Shown in pieces: positions 48,028 through 57,589 of a stretch of DNA of 64,000 nucleotides. A program made the position numbers and the translations under genes. Every line of letters begins with the position of its first letter. The stretch's first letter is position 1. The stretch comes from Xanthobacteraceae bacterium (GTDB lineage Bacteria; Pseudomonadota; Alphaproteobacteria; Rhizobiales; Xanthobacteraceae): contig JARLJA010000187.1 of assembly GCA_031291445.1 (NCBI GenBank), forward strand, positions 1 through 64,000, in the 5' to 3' direction. The notes beneath the pieces were generated by a model that saw only the letters and a list, made by a program, of their open reading frames with translations, searched no databases and had not been told where the DNA came from.

Positions 48028-49218
48028 ATGAACATTCAGACGACCGCCGGAAGCACCACCGAGAGTGAGTTTCGCTTCGCCGACCCGCCGTCGCTGCCTG
48101 ACGAATTGAGGATGCTGCGCGACCAGGTGCGGCGCTTCGTCGAGACGGAAGTCGTTCCACATGCCGAGGCCTGGGAGCGCGAGGGCAAGATCCCGCGCGA
48201 GATCTTCAGGAAGATGGGAGCGCTCGGCTTCCTCGGCATGCGCCATGCGGCGGATTATGGCGGCACCCAGATGGGGCCGATGGCGTCGCTCGTCTTTGCC
48301 GAGGAACTGGCGCGCTCGACTTTCGGCGGGTTCACGTCTTCGGTGCTGGTCCACACCGACATGTCCGCCGTCCACATCTCGCTCCGCGGCACGCCAGCGC
48401 AGAAGCAGAAATATCTTCCCGCCATCGTCCGCGGCGAGACCATCTGCGCCATCGCGGTCACCGAACCCGGTGCTGGCTCGGACGTCGCCGGGTTGACCAC
48501 CCGGGCGCGGCGCGATGGCGACCACTGGGTAATCAACGGCTCCAAGATGTTCATCACCAATTCGGTCTACGGCGATCTCCTGATCGTGGCCGCCCGCACC
48601 GATCCGGAGGCCAAGGGCAGCCGGGGCATCTCGTTGTTCATCGTCGAGCGCAACACGCCGGGCCTGTCGGTCTCCAAGCTGGAGAAACACGGCTGGTTGT
48701 GCTCGGACACCGGGGAGATCGGTTTTGATCAGGTGCGGGTTCCGGCGGAGAACCTGCTCGGGGAGCTCAATCGCGGCTTCTACGGCATCATGGAGACCTT
48801 CCAGAACGAGCGTCTCTGCATCGGCGGGATCTGCGCCGGCGAATCCGCCAAGGCGATCGAGCTGACCACCAATTACGTCCGCAACCGGCAGGCTTTCGGC
48901 GGCCCGCTGTGGAACCAGCAGTCCGTGCGGCTCAAACTGGCCTCGCTGGCGACCAAGGCCGCGGCGGCGCGGCAGCTCGCCTATCACGCCGCCGAGCTGG
49001 CCGAAGCCGGGCTGCCGTGCGGGCGCGAAGTCTCCATGATCAAGGCGCTGTCGCCCGAGGTGCTGCACGAGGTGGTGCACGGCTGCCTGCAGCTTCACGG
49101 CGGCTCGGGGTTCATGCGCGGCACGCCGATCGAGCGCATGGCGCGGGACGCGCGGGTGCTGACCATCGGTGGCGGAGCCACCGAGGTCATGCTCGAAGAG
49201 GTCGCCAAGCGCATGTGA
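48028..49218 (+). CDS. Acyl-CoA dehydrogenase
   Basis: 396 aa FAD enzyme introducing a 2,3-double bond into an acyl-CoA. Signature 1 is AVTEPGAGSDVAG and the C-terminal LTIGGGATEVMLEEVAKRM matches the family end. Residues QLHGGSGFMRGTPIER bind the flavin and the neighbouring subunit. It was placed last in the plus-strand operon, although it may act first on the CoA-activated substrate. Its electrons would pass to ETF encoded elsewhere. AGGAGGG precedes the ATG. Confidence 0.92.
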   Translation: MNIQTTAGSTTESEFRFADPPSLPDELRMLRDQVRRFVETEVVPHAEAWEREGKIPREIFRKMGALGFLGMRHAADYGGTQMGPMASLVFAEELARSTFGGFTSSVLVHTDMSAVHISLRGTPAQKQKYLPAIVRGETICAIAVTEPGAGSDVAGLTTRARRDGDHWVINGSKMFITNSVYGDLLIVAARTDPEAKGSRGISLFIVERNTPGLSVSKLEKHGWLCSDTGEIGFDQVRVPAENLLGELNRGFYGIMETFQNERLCIGGICAGESAKAIELTTNYVRNRQAFGGPLWNQQSVRLKLASLATKAAAARQLAYHAAELAEAGLPCGREVSMIKALSPEVLHEVVHGCLQLHGGSGFMRGTPIERMARDARVLTIGGGATEVMLEEVAKRM

Positions 49219-49303
49219 CGACGGCCGGGCTAAGACCCGGACGGCTACGGGGCGTGGAGCGCCCTGTGGCCGCGATGTCAGCACCGACCGGGTGACCTCG
49301 CCG

Positions 49304-50458
49304 TCAATCCACCGGCTTGAAGCTGGTCGTCGCGAAATCGATCCGCATGATTTTCAGCTGCTGGCTCGAGAACCGCACGCCTGGGCCGAAGCTGATCGGC
49401 GCCATCGTTCCGGTGGCGAAGTCCTTGGTGTTTTCGAGCTCGCTGATGGTACACGCCCACGTCGGCTGCTTGCCGCAGCGCCCGATCGCGGCGAACAGGG
49501 TTCTCGCCGCCGCATAGGCCGCGAACGTATAGCGATTGACGCCCTTCAGCTCGGCCTCCGGCAGGATCGCCTTCGCCTTTTCCAGAAAGGCCTGGCCGGC
49601 GGCGCTGGCCTGCGGCTCGACATAGTCGACCGCGTAGATGCCGTCGCTCGGCGGCCCCATGAGGCGGATGACGGGTTCGATGCGCCCCGGCCAAAAGATG
49701 CCGATCACCGGCTTGACGCCGAGCTTCTCGAGCTCCTTCACCATCGCGACGTTCTCACTGATGATGCCGCCGGCGAGAAAGACCTCGACGCCCGCGTCCT
49801 TGACGCGCAGGATGTCCGACGAGAAGTCCTGCTGGCCCTTCTTGTAGCTACCCTCGTAGACCACGTTGAGGTTCTTGGCCTTCACCACGGCCTCGAAGCC
49901 GTCGAGGACAGCGATGCCGTAGTCGTCGTTCTGGGTGACCAGGCCCCACTTCCTGCCGGGGTTCTTGTCGGCCAGATAGCTCACGAGCTGCCGGATGCCC
50001 TCTTCGTAGGCCTGGCCCACCACGAAAACGTTCTTGCGGGGCGGCTCCCACAACGGCTTGACCGGACCGACGCTGATCACGGTGGGGATGCCGGCCTCTT
50101 CCAGCTCCGGCAAGGCTGCCACCGACTGGCCCGACCCGGACAGGCCGAGCAGGGCGAAGGCCTTGTCGACATCGATCACCTTCTTCAGCCCCTGGAGGGT
50201 GCGCGCGGTGACGTAGCCGTCGTCCTCGAAGACATAGCGGATCTTCCGGCCATTGATGCCGCCGGCGGCATTGATCTCGGCGACGGCGATCTTGACACCG
50301 ATGGTGTGGCCGACCCCAAGCAGCGCCGGCGGGCCGGTCAGCGGCTCGACGTCCCCGATCAGAATCTCGGTGTCGGTCAGGCCGGGTTCGGCAACCGCTG
50401 GCTCGCATGTCAGCAGTGTCCCGGCGAGCAGCAGGCTCGCCAACCTGGATCGTCGCAT
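49304..50458 (-). CDS. Branched-chain-type ABC transporter substrate-binding protein
   Basis: 384 aa periplasmic binding protein of the Leu/Ile/Val family with a signal peptide to about residue 23 (AVA-EPG). The segments ILIGDVEPLTGP and INAAGGINGRKI are typical of members that bind aromatic acids or other carboxylates and not only amino acids. ATG 50458 is preferred to 50473 because GGGAGG lies just upstream. Last gene of the minus-strand operon, 46 bases after livM. It faces the acyl-CoA dehydrogenase. Confidence 0.9.
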   Translation of the reverse strand: MRRSRLASLLLAGTLLTCEPAVAEPGLTDTEILIGDVEPLTGPPALLGVGHTIGVKIAVAEINAAGGINGRKIRYVFEDDGYVTARTLQGLKKVIDVDKAFALLGLSGSGQSVAALPELEEAGIPTVISVGPVKPLWEPPRKNVFVVGQAYEEGIRQLVSYLADKNPGRKWGLVTQNDDYGIAVLDGFEAVVKAKNLNVVYEGSYKKGQQDFSSDILRVKDAGVEVFLAGGIISENVAMVKELEKLGVKPVIGIFWPGRIEPVIRLMGPPSDGIYAVDYVEPQASAAGQAFLEKAKAILPEAELKGVNRYTFAAYAAARTLFAAIGRCGKQPTWACTISELENTKDFATGTMAPISFGPGVRFSSQQLKIMRIDFATTSFKPVD

Positions 50459-50504
50459 GTCTCCCTCCCTCATCCGCCGCGTGCCGCGGCTTCTTGTTCG
50501 CTCG

Positions 50505-51551
50505 TCAATAGCGCAACGGCCAGTTCACCCAGGCTCGTTTCAGGTCGTGCCATGCGCCGACGAGGCCGCGTGGCTGAAAGCGCAGGAACAGGATGATCAC
50601 CAGGCCGTAGAGGATGCTCTTGAGCTCCTGTCCCCCGGTCGTGAACAGGCCGCCGGCCCCGCCGCTGACCGCACTGAACACGAGGCGGGTGGCTTCCGGC
50701 AGCAGGACGATGAACACCGTTCCCAGGATGGCGCCCAGGGTTGATCCGAGGCCGCCCACGATCAGGATGGCCAGCGCCTCGATGCTGAGCAGAAACGGAA
50801 AGCCCTCGACGCTGACGAAGGAGAGGTAGATGCCGTAGAGGGCGCCGGCGAGGCCGGTCATGGTGGCGCTGGTGGCGAATGCCAGCAGCTTGTAGCTCTG
50901 CAGGTTGATGCCCATGGCGCGTGCCGCGATGTCGTTGTCGCGGATGGCGACGAAGGCGCGCCCGACGCGGCTGCGCCGCAGATTCAGCGTGGCGAACAGC
51001 GCCGCCAAGGCGAAGACGAGGCAGAGGTGGGAGAACGCGACGTCCCCGGCGGTGCCGACGCCGAGCAGATCGGGATGCCGGACCCGAATGCCGCGTGCGC
51101 CGTTGGTGAGCGACCGGGCTTCCAGGATCACCGAATTGATGATGAAGGAGAAGGCCATGGTCGTGATGGCGAGATAGAGACCCTTGAGCCGGAGCGACGG
51201 CGCGCCGACGATCAGGCTGGCGACCGCGGGGACCAGTGCGGCCAGCAGGAATCCGGCAAAGGGCGACCAGCCGAACTTCGACACGGCGATGGCGTAGGCA
51301 TAGGCGCCGGTGACGAGAAAGCCGACCTGTCCCAGCGAGATCAGCCCGGTAAAGCCGGTCAGGATGTTCAGCCCCAGCGCTCCCATCGCGGTGATGAGAA
51401 TCAGGGTCAGGAACGACAGCGCATAGGCGTTGAGATAGTAGGGGGCGACGAACAGCACCGCCAGCAGCACCGCCGACCAGAACCAGACCAGCCGGGAATC
51501 GGTCAGCGCCACCAGCTGGGCGTAAGTCTCCTTGTAGGTTCCGCTGCGCAT
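50505..51551 (-). CDS. livM: Branched-chain-type ABC transporter permease LivM
   Basis: 348 aa permease with about ten hydrophobic segments. LGLNILTGFTGLISLGQVGF is the LivM signature near residue 60, and GGLGSTLGAILGTVFIVLLPE lies near the end. Pairs with LivH, whose stop is four bases upstream. The C-terminus carries a short soluble tail. Confidence 0.92.
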   Translation of the reverse strand: MRSGTYKETYAQLVALTDSRLVWFWSAVLLAVLFVAPYYLNAYALSFLTLILITAMGALGLNILTGFTGLISLGQVGFLVTGAYAYAIAVSKFGWSPFAGFLLAALVPAVASLIVGAPSLRLKGLYLAITTMAFSFIINSVILEARSLTNGARGIRVRHPDLLGVGTAGDVAFSHLCLVFALAALFATLNLRRSRVGRAFVAIRDNDIAARAMGINLQSYKLLAFATSATMTGLAGALYGIYLSFVSVEGFPFLLSIEALAILIVGGLGSTLGAILGTVFIVLLPEATRLVFSAVSGGAGGLFTTGGQELKSILYGLVIILFLRFQPRGLVGAWHDLKRAWVNWPLRY

Positions 51552-51555
51552 CGCT

Positions 51556-52431
51556 TCACACCCTCTCGATGTCGCGTTCGCCGAACAGGCCGAAGGGCCG
51601 GATCATCAGGACGACGACGATCATGACGAAGCCGGCGACGTCCTTGACGCCGGACCCGAGATAGCCGCCGGCCAGATTTTCCGTGAGCCCGATCAGGATT
51701 CCGCCGAACCCGGAGCCGAGCACGGAATCCAGTCCGCCCAGGATGGTGGCCGGAAAGGCCTTGAGCCCGAGCTGGTACATGTCGGGAGAAAGATCGTAGG
51801 AGATCGCGAAGAAGATCCCGGCAATTCCGGCGACAACGGACGACGCCGCCCAGGCGATGGCATGGATGCGGCTGGCGCTGATGCCCATCAGCAGGGCGGT
51901 GCGGTCGTCGGCCGCCACCGCGCGCATGGCGACGCCGAACTTGCTGTAGCGAAAGAACAGCCAGAAGCCCGCGAGCAGCAGCAACAGCGTGCCGACGACG
52001 GCGATCTGCGCGCCGCGGACGCCCAGCCCGCCGATCCTGATGATGCCGCGGCCGGTGCCGAGATCGAGCGCATGCGGATAGGCGTCCCAGATGAAGGTGA
52101 TCGACGAGCGCAGGATCACCGCCAGCCCGATCGTCACCATGACGGTGGAGAAGACCGGCTCACCGAGCATCGGCCGCATCACGATGCGTTCGATCGCAAG
52201 GCCCAGCACGACCGCCGCGGCGATGGCGCCGGCGCTGACCACCACGACGTTGCCGCTGACCGTGGTGGCGATGGTCCAGGCGATATAGGCGACGATCATG
52301 GTGATCTCGCCCTGGGCGAAGTTGACCAGCCCGGTCGACTTGTAGATCGCGGCAAACCCCATCGCGAGCAGGCCGTAGACCGCGCCGATCGCAATTCCGG
52401 AGACCGCGAGCTGAAGGAAGTAGTCCATCAT
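51556..52431 (-). CDS. livH: Branched-chain-type ABC transporter permease LivH
   Basis: 291 aa from ATG 52431, or 290 from the adjacent ATG 52428, which has better spacing to GGAGGG. About eight hydrophobic segments; GLLAMGFAAIYKSTGLVNFAQGE near residue 20 and AFPATILGGLDSVLGSGFGG near 220 are characteristic. The start overlaps the ligase stop (ATGA). With LivM it forms the channel of the importer. Confidence 0.92.
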   Translation of the reverse strand: MMDYFLQLAVSGIAIGAVYGLLAMGFAAIYKSTGLVNFAQGEITMIVAYIAWTIATTVSGNVVVVSAGAIAAAVVLGLAIERIVMRPMLGEPVFSTVMVTIGLAVILRSSITFIWDAYPHALDLGTGRGIIRIGGLGVRGAQIAVVGTLLLLLAGFWLFFRYSKFGVAMRAVAADDRTALLMGISASRIHAIAWAASSVVAGIAGIFFAISYDLSPDMYQLGLKAFPATILGGLDSVLGSGFGGILIGLTENLAGGYLGSGVKDVAGFVMIVVVLMIRPFGLFGERDIERV

Positions 52432-54368
52432 CCCTCCGTGTCGTAGATCAGCGCCAGTTCGCGCGCGAACTTCTTCTCGATGATGCCGCGTCGCACCTTC
52501 TGCGTGGCGGTGAGTTCGCCGTCGTCGTGGTCGAGCTCCTTCTCGAGGATGACGAAGCGCCGGATGTTTTCGACCCGCGCGAACCGCTTGTTGGTCGCGG
52601 CCACGATGCTGTCGACCAGCTCGATGACCTCGGGCAGCAGCGACAGCGACCGGTAGTTGGTGTAGGCGAGGGCGCGGTCCCGGGCCCAGCGCCCGACGTT
52701 GTCGTAGTCGATCTGGATCAGGGCGCCGAGATACTTCCGGGCCTCGCCGACCACGATCGCTTCCTTGACGAACTCGCTGTCCTTCAGCGCGTTCTCGATC
52801 TCGGAGGGGGCGATGTTCTTGCCGCCGGCGGTGATGATGATCGCCTTCTTGCGGTCGACGACCATGATCTCGCCGTTGTCCATCAGGTCGACGATGTCGC
52901 CGGTTCGCAGCCAGCCCTCGGCGTCGACGGTGGCCGTCGATGCCGTCTCGTCGAGGAAGTAGCCCTTGAACACGCCGGGGCTCCGGAGAACGATCTCGCC
53001 GTCCGCCTCGTGCCGCCACTCGGTGCCGCGCAGCGGCAGGCCGCAGCCGCCAAGCCGGTGATGGGTCCGGCGCTGGATGAATCCGACACCGCCGCACTCG
53101 GTGAGACCGTAGCCCTGTGACACCGGCAGGCCGATGATGTCGAAGAAGCGCAGCGTCTCCGGCGATACCGACGCGCCGGCGCACAGCCGGTTGCGGCAGC
53201 GGTCGAGGCCGAGATGACGCTGGATGTTGCGGAACATAAGGACGTAGAGGGCGAAGAACGCGATGGTCTCGGGGATCGAGGCGCGGTTGTCGCGGGCCTG
53301 CCTGCGATCCGACAGGATCCGGCCCGCCGACAGGCACCAGCGCGCGAACTTCTGCCGCAGCGGTCCGCTTTCCCCCAGCCTGAACAGAAAGCCCTGCTGC
53401 AGCTTCTCGTAGATCCGCGGAACGCCCACGAAGAAGGTCGGCGCGATCTCGCGGATGTTGAAGGCGACGGTGTCGATCGATTCGGCGAAATTGACCACGC
53501 CGCCGAGCACCAGCTGCGTCACGCAGGAGTAGCAGCGTTCCGCGACGTGGCAGAGCGGCAGGTAGCAGACCGCCTCGAAGCGATGGCGTTCGAAGCCGAC
53601 CGCCTCGGCGTAGGTGATCGAGGCGTAGACCAGGTTGCGATGGGTCAGCATCGCGCCCTTGGGCGGGCCGGTGGTGCCCGAGGTGTAGACGAAGATGCAG
53701 ACGTCGTCGGGGGATGCGCGGGCGATCAGGTCGTCGAGGCGCCTGTCGGCGCCGCCGTCCATCGCGGCATGGGACCGGCCGGCGTCGCACAGGGCGACGA
53801 AGGACATCAGCCTGTGCTCACGGTAGTTGCGCAGCCCCTTCATGTCGACGCAGACGATCGCCTCGAGGTCGGGCAGGCCCGGCCCGTTGGCGGCGGCATC
53901 GAGCACCTTGTCGGTCTGCTCGTGGTCTCCGGCGATCACGACGCGCGCGCCGGAGTGCCGGACGATGTATTGCAGCTCGGGCCAGGGATTGGTCGGATAG
54001 ATGCCGACCACGATGGCGCCGATCATCTGCGCCCCGAGATCGGCATAGTACCATTCCGGCGTGTCTTCGCTGGCGATGGCGATGCGGTCGCCGGGCTTGA
54101 CACCGAGCGACATCAGCCCAAGGGCGACTTCGCGGGCCTTGGCATGGTAGTGGGCCCAGGAATAGCGCTTCCAGATGCCCCGGTCCTTTTCCCGCAGCGC
54201 CAGCGCCTGTCCGCTGGTCTCGGCGCGGTGGCGCAGCAGCTGGGGCAGCGTGATGTCGGCACCGCGCAGCGAGGCGTCGATCGAGCGGCCGGCGCCGGAT
54301 CGAGCCGGCACAGGCGTGCCGGCTGCGCCGTGGTCGACGGTGGTCCGGAACACGTCAAGCACCGACAT
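52428..54368 (-). CDS. Large AMP-forming acyl-CoA ligase (FAA1/FadD15-like)
   Basis: 646 aa adenylate-forming enzyme that activates a carboxylic acid with CoA and ATP. The AMP-binding motif is FVYTSGTTGPPKGAML, with GYGLTECGG, GWLRTGDI and the C-terminal lysine region LTATQKVRRG. In many proteobacteria such a large ligase lies between livG and livH of an aromatic-acid importer, as here, suggesting activation on entry. ATG 54368 follows GAGGA and overlaps livG by 14 bases. Confidence 0.92.
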   Translation of the reverse strand: MSVLDVFRTTVDHGAAGTPVPARSGAGRSIDASLRGADITLPQLLRHRAETSGQALALREKDRGIWKRYSWAHYHAKAREVALGLMSLGVKPGDRIAIASEDTPEWYYADLGAQMIGAIVVGIYPTNPWPELQYIVRHSGARVVIAGDHEQTDKVLDAAANGPGLPDLEAIVCVDMKGLRNYREHRLMSFVALCDAGRSHAAMDGGADRRLDDLIARASPDDVCIFVYTSGTTGPPKGAMLTHRNLVYASITYAEAVGFERHRFEAVCYLPLCHVAERCYSCVTQLVLGGVVNFAESIDTVAFNIREIAPTFFVGVPRIYEKLQQGFLFRLGESGPLRQKFARWCLSAGRILSDRRQARDNRASIPETIAFFALYVLMFRNIQRHLGLDRCRNRLCAGASVSPETLRFFDIIGLPVSQGYGLTECGGVGFIQRRTHHRLGGCGLPLRGTEWRHEADGEIVLRSPGVFKGYFLDETASTATVDAEGWLRTGDIVDLMDNGEIMVVDRKKAIIITAGGKNIAPSEIENALKDSEFVKEAIVVGEARKYLGALIQIDYDNVGRWARDRALAYTNYRSLSLLPEVIELVDSIVAATNKRFARVENIRRFVILEKELDHDDGELTATQKVRRGIIEKKFARELALIYDTEG

Positions 54369-55179
54369 TGGCGATCCTCGTCTGGGCGGAGCCGCCATGG
54401 TCGCTGCCATGCCCTCCGAGATAGGCCTTGGCGACCTCCGGATTGGACTTGATGGCGTCGGGAGGCCCCTCGGCGATCTTGCGGCCGAAGTTCATCACGT
54501 GAATCCGGTCCGAAATGTCCATGACGATGCGCATGTCGTGTTCGACCATGACGACGGAAATTCCGAACTCGTCGCGGATATCGAGCACGAAGCGGGCGAT
54601 GTCCTCGGTCTCCTCCTGGTTCATTCCGGAGACCATCTCGTCGAGCAGCAGCAGTTTGGGTTCGCTGGCGAGCGCGCGGGCGAGTTCGACCCGCTTCTGC
54701 TGTCCGTAGGACAGCGTCCCGACCACCGCATCGCGCACATGCTCGATTTCGAGGAACTCGATGATTTCCTCGACCCGGCGACGCGCCTCGATCTCCTCGC
54801 GCCGGGTGCGGCCGAAATAGACGATGGCGTCGAGGACGGTCGACTTGAGGTGGCTGTGCCGGCCCGTCAGGATGTTCTCGACCACGGTGCCGTGCTTGAA
54901 TAGGGCCAGGTTCTGGAACGTCCGGCCGATTCCGGTGGCGGCGAACCGCCACGGCCTCACGCCGGAGAGATCGACACCGTCGAAGACGATGCGGCCGGTG
55001 GTCGGACGCAGCACGCCGCTGATGATGTTGAACAGCGTGGTCTTGCCGGCGCCGTTCGGGCCGATGACGCTGCAGATCTCGCCCCTGGCGACGCTGAGGT
55101 CGACGCCGGTCAATGCCGTGACGCCGCCGAACGTCTTGCCGACTCCCTCGACCGAAAGCAGGGTGGTCACGACAGCCAC
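54355..55179 (-). CDS. livG: Branched-chain-type ABC transporter ATPase LivG
   Basis: 274 aa. Walker A (GPNGAGKTT), the ABC signature LSYGQQKRVELARAL and Walker B (LLLLDEMVSGM) are intact. The signature is LSYGQ, usual for LivG. The C-terminal 20 residues (GGHGSDHGGSAQTR) are a His/Gly-rich tail. Overlaps livF by 13 bases. Together with LivF it powers the importer. Confidence 0.93.
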   Translation of the reverse strand: MAVVTTLLSVEGVGKTFGGVTALTGVDLSVARGEICSVIGPNGAGKTTLFNIISGVLRPTTGRIVFDGVDLSGVRPWRFAATGIGRTFQNLALFKHGTVVENILTGRHSHLKSTVLDAIVYFGRTRREEIEARRRVEEIIEFLEIEHVRDAVVGTLSYGQQKRVELARALASEPKLLLLDEMVSGMNQEETEDIARFVLDIRDEFGISVVMVEHDMRIVMDISDRIHVMNFGRKIAEGPPDAIKSNPEVAKAYLGGHGSDHGGSAQTRIANVGA

Positions 55180-56018
55180 CTCTTGCGCCGCTTGTAGTGC
55201 TTGACGTCGCGAAGGCTCTTTCGGCCCGTGGAGGACACCCCGAGATAGAACTCCTGGACATCGGCGTTCGCGGCCAGCTTTGTCGCCGGTCCGTCGAGAA
55301 CGACGCGGCCGTTTTCCAGGATGTAGCCGTAATCGGCGATCTCCAGCGCGCGCTGCGCGTTCTGCTCGACCAGCAGCACCGTCAATCCCAGTTCACGGCG
55401 CAGCCCGGCGATGATCTCGTAGATGCGGTCGATGATCAGGGGGGCGAGGCCGAGCGAGGGTTCGTCGAGCGCCAGCAGGGTCGGGTTGGTCATCAGCGCG
55501 CGGCCGATCGCCAGCATCTGCTGTTCGCCGCCCGACATGTACCCGGCAATCTGATCCCGACGATCGGCGAGCCTCGGGAACAGCGTGAAAACCTTGTCGC
55601 GGGCCTCGCGGGCGTCGGTGGAGGTCCGGGTATATCCACCCATCTGCAGGTTTTCGTCGATCGTCAGTCCCGCGAAGACGCGGCGCCCTTCCGGAACCTG
55701 AACGACGCCGCGGCGAACGATGTCGTCGGCCGGGGCGCGATGGATGTCGACGCCGTCGAACTGGATGCTGCCGTTCTCGATGACGCCTTCCTCGGTGTGG
55801 AGGATGCCGGACATCGCCTTCAGCAGCGTCGACTTGCCGGCGCCGTTGGAGCCCAGCAGGGCGACCACGCCGCCCCTCGGCACCGCGAGGCTGACATCGC
55901 GGATCGCCTCGATGGCGTTGTCGTAGACGATCCGGACATTGCGGAATTCGAGCAGGGCCGGTGCGGTGTCGGCTCCGGGCTCAGGTGCAGGTGACTGAAC
56001 GGCGCTGATGGTCCGCAT
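55167..56018 (-). CDS. livF: Branched-chain-type ABC transporter ATPase LivF
   Basis: 283 aa. Walker A (GSNGAGKST), signature MSGGEQQMLAIGRAL and Walker B (LLALDEPSLGL) are complete. An N-terminal extension of about 22 residues (QSPAPEPGADTAPAL) and a basic C-terminal tail (KHYKRRKRW) are longer than in the E. coli protein. Second gene of the operon, 15 bases after the FAD oxidoreductase. Confidence 0.93.
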   Translation of the reverse strand: MRTISAVQSPAPEPGADTAPALLEFRNVRIVYDNAIEAIRDVSLAVPRGGVVALLGSNGAGKSTLLKAMSGILHTEEGVIENGSIQFDGVDIHRAPADDIVRRGVVQVPEGRRVFAGLTIDENLQMGGYTRTSTDAREARDKVFTLFPRLADRRDQIAGYMSGGEQQMLAIGRALMTNPTLLALDEPSLGLAPLIIDRIYEIIAGLRRELGLTVLLVEQNAQRALEIADYGYILENGRVVLDGPATKLAANADVQEFYLGVSSTGRKSLRDVKHYKRRKRWLS

Positions 56019-56033
56019 CGCTGGCGATCCATC

Positions 56034-57347
56034 TCACATCTTGTGGCGGGCGTGGGCGTACGGGGCGCGGGCGAAGATCGCGTCGGTCACGAGCTTGGCG
56101 GTCTCGGCGCAGGCCTGGGTGCCGCCGTTGCCGTATTCCTTGACGGCGTCGCCGACGCACCACAGGCCCTCGATGCCGGTCTCGCGCGGCAGATCGTATC
56201 CAGCGCACGAGCGCTGCGCCGGCCAGTCATCGCGCATGACGCGGATCGAGAGAATGCGCGCGGCGGCGAAATCGTCGAATTGCTCGCGGAGGTCCTCGAG
56301 CGCGAGTTCGGTCTCGGCCGCGGCGTCGAAGGGGCCCAGAGCCGGCACCGGAACGGCGTAGGCGACATAGAGGTGCCAGCCCGGGGGCGCGAGCTCGGGA
56401 CAGGTCGCGGTCAGGTTCGCCATGTTGCAGAGGCGGCGGGTCTTGCCGAAGGTGACGATGCCCGGGTGGGTCATCAACGGGCTCCGGCTTGCGATGTTGA
56501 TGACGATGTTGGCCGCCGGCCGAAGCGTCGCGCGCACGCTGGCGACGTACTCCGCCGGGAACGCGGCTTCCCCGGCCAGCGCGACCGTCGCGGCCGGTCC
56601 GGCGTTGCTGATGACGATCGGGCAGTCGATCCGAACGCTCTCGCCGTTGCGCACCACGCTGATGCCCTCGACGGTGCCGTTCGACGCATGAATCGCGGTC
56701 GCCCGGCTCGACAGCCAGACCTCGCCGTTGTGCTGCACCGCCGCGCCGAGCGCGTTCCAGACCCCGACGGTGCCCTGCGGGCAGAACCCGAAGCGCTTGA
56801 AGGCACCTTTGCTGGTGAAGTAAGTGAGGAAGGCCCGTGCCGGCAACTCGCTGGCGTTGCAGGCAAAAATGGCGGCGCAGAGGTTGCGGAAGATGGCGTG
56901 GACGGTGACGTTGCTGGTGTAGGACGTGAGCCAGTCCTCGGTCGATTGGCGACCATCGGGCAGGTTGCCGGAGCGCGCATCGGCAAACTTCTCGAGAATG
57001 CGGCTCGCCTGCTTGGTGAGCTGGCCGAGCAGCAGCGACCAGCCGCCGCGACCGACGTCGATGAACTTGCGATCGATGTAGAAGCCGCTCGCCGGCTCCG
57101 GCGCGCGGATGTCGAGCGGAGCGCCGACCAGGCGACAGGTCTCCTCGAACACGCCGCCCAGTTCGATGGCGATGGCGCCGATATTGACCTTGAAGCCGTC
57201 GATCTCCTCGGTCGACGCACGGCCGCCGAGCCGGTCGTGATCGTCGACCAGCAGGGTGCGCAGGCCGCCATGGGAGAGCCTTGCAGCGGCGCAAAGACCG
57301 CCGGCCCCGGCGCCAATCACGACGGCGTCAAATGCCCGGTCCGACAT
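56034..57347 (-). CDS. FAD-dependent oxidoreductase, phytoene-desaturase-like
   Basis: 437 aa. The N-terminal dinucleotide fold (VVIGAGAGGLCAAARL, then DDHDRLGGRAST) and the C-terminal GLWCVGDAVKEYGNGG are typical of the amine oxidase/phytoene desaturase superfamily. Such enzymes desaturate or oxidise C-C bonds; the substrate here is unknown. It is not a Rieske reductase, because no ferredoxin or NAD-reductase domain is visible. First gene of the minus-strand operon and divergent from tetR, with a candidate operator between them. Confidence 0.85.
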   Translation of the reverse strand: MSDRAFDAVVIGAGAGGLCAAARLSHGGLRTLLVDDHDRLGGRASTEEIDGFKVNIGAIAIELGGVFEETCRLVGAPLDIRAPEPASGFYIDRKFIDVGRGGWSLLLGQLTKQASRILEKFADARSGNLPDGRQSTEDWLTSYTSNVTVHAIFRNLCAAIFACNASELPARAFLTYFTSKGAFKRFGFCPQGTVGVWNALGAAVQHNGEVWLSSRATAIHASNGTVEGISVVRNGESVRIDCPIVISNAGPAATVALAGEAAFPAEYVASVRATLRPAANIVINIASRSPLMTHPGIVTFGKTRRLCNMANLTATCPELAPPGWHLYVAYAVPVPALGPFDAAAETELALEDLREQFDDFAAARILSIRVMRDDWPAQRSCAGYDLPRETGIEGLWCVGDAVKEYGNGGTQACAETAKLVTDAIFARAPYAHARHKM

Positions 57348-57425
57348 CGGTCAAATCCTCCCTGTGGCGTCGAATGGCCGGGCCAGACGCCTTGTTTCTC
57401 GTTGTCTTGGCGTCGAGCTTATTAT

Positions 57426-57449
57426 AATCCGTCTGGCCGTTCAAATAAT
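57426..57449. promoter_or_regulatory. Candidate TetR operator, copy 2, in the divergent promoter
   Basis: This 24-base element shares 20 positions with the one at 44598-44621. It covers TATAAT on the minus strand (57421-57426) for the FAD/liv operon and TATAAT on the plus strand (57423-57428, after TTGTCT at 57402-57407) for the tetR gene. A repressor bound here would block both. The 242-base intergenic region shows no other strong element. Confidence 0.6.
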
Positions 57450-57589
57450 TTCTGCAACTGCGACGCAATGACGGGGCGAGTGGAGGATGCGGCTGAATTC
57501 AAATCCCGATAGGGTGCGGACAGCGCAAGAATCACGGAGGCGGTGCGTTCGGACGCTTGGTTCGGCGGCCCACGGCGTCGAGGAAGGAC

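Noticed and set aside
47239-49284. A 681-codon minus-strand frame opposite the SDR and acyl-CoA dehydrogenase genes
   Set aside because: Both plus-strand genes have intact catalytic motifs; the opposite frame does not resemble a protein family.
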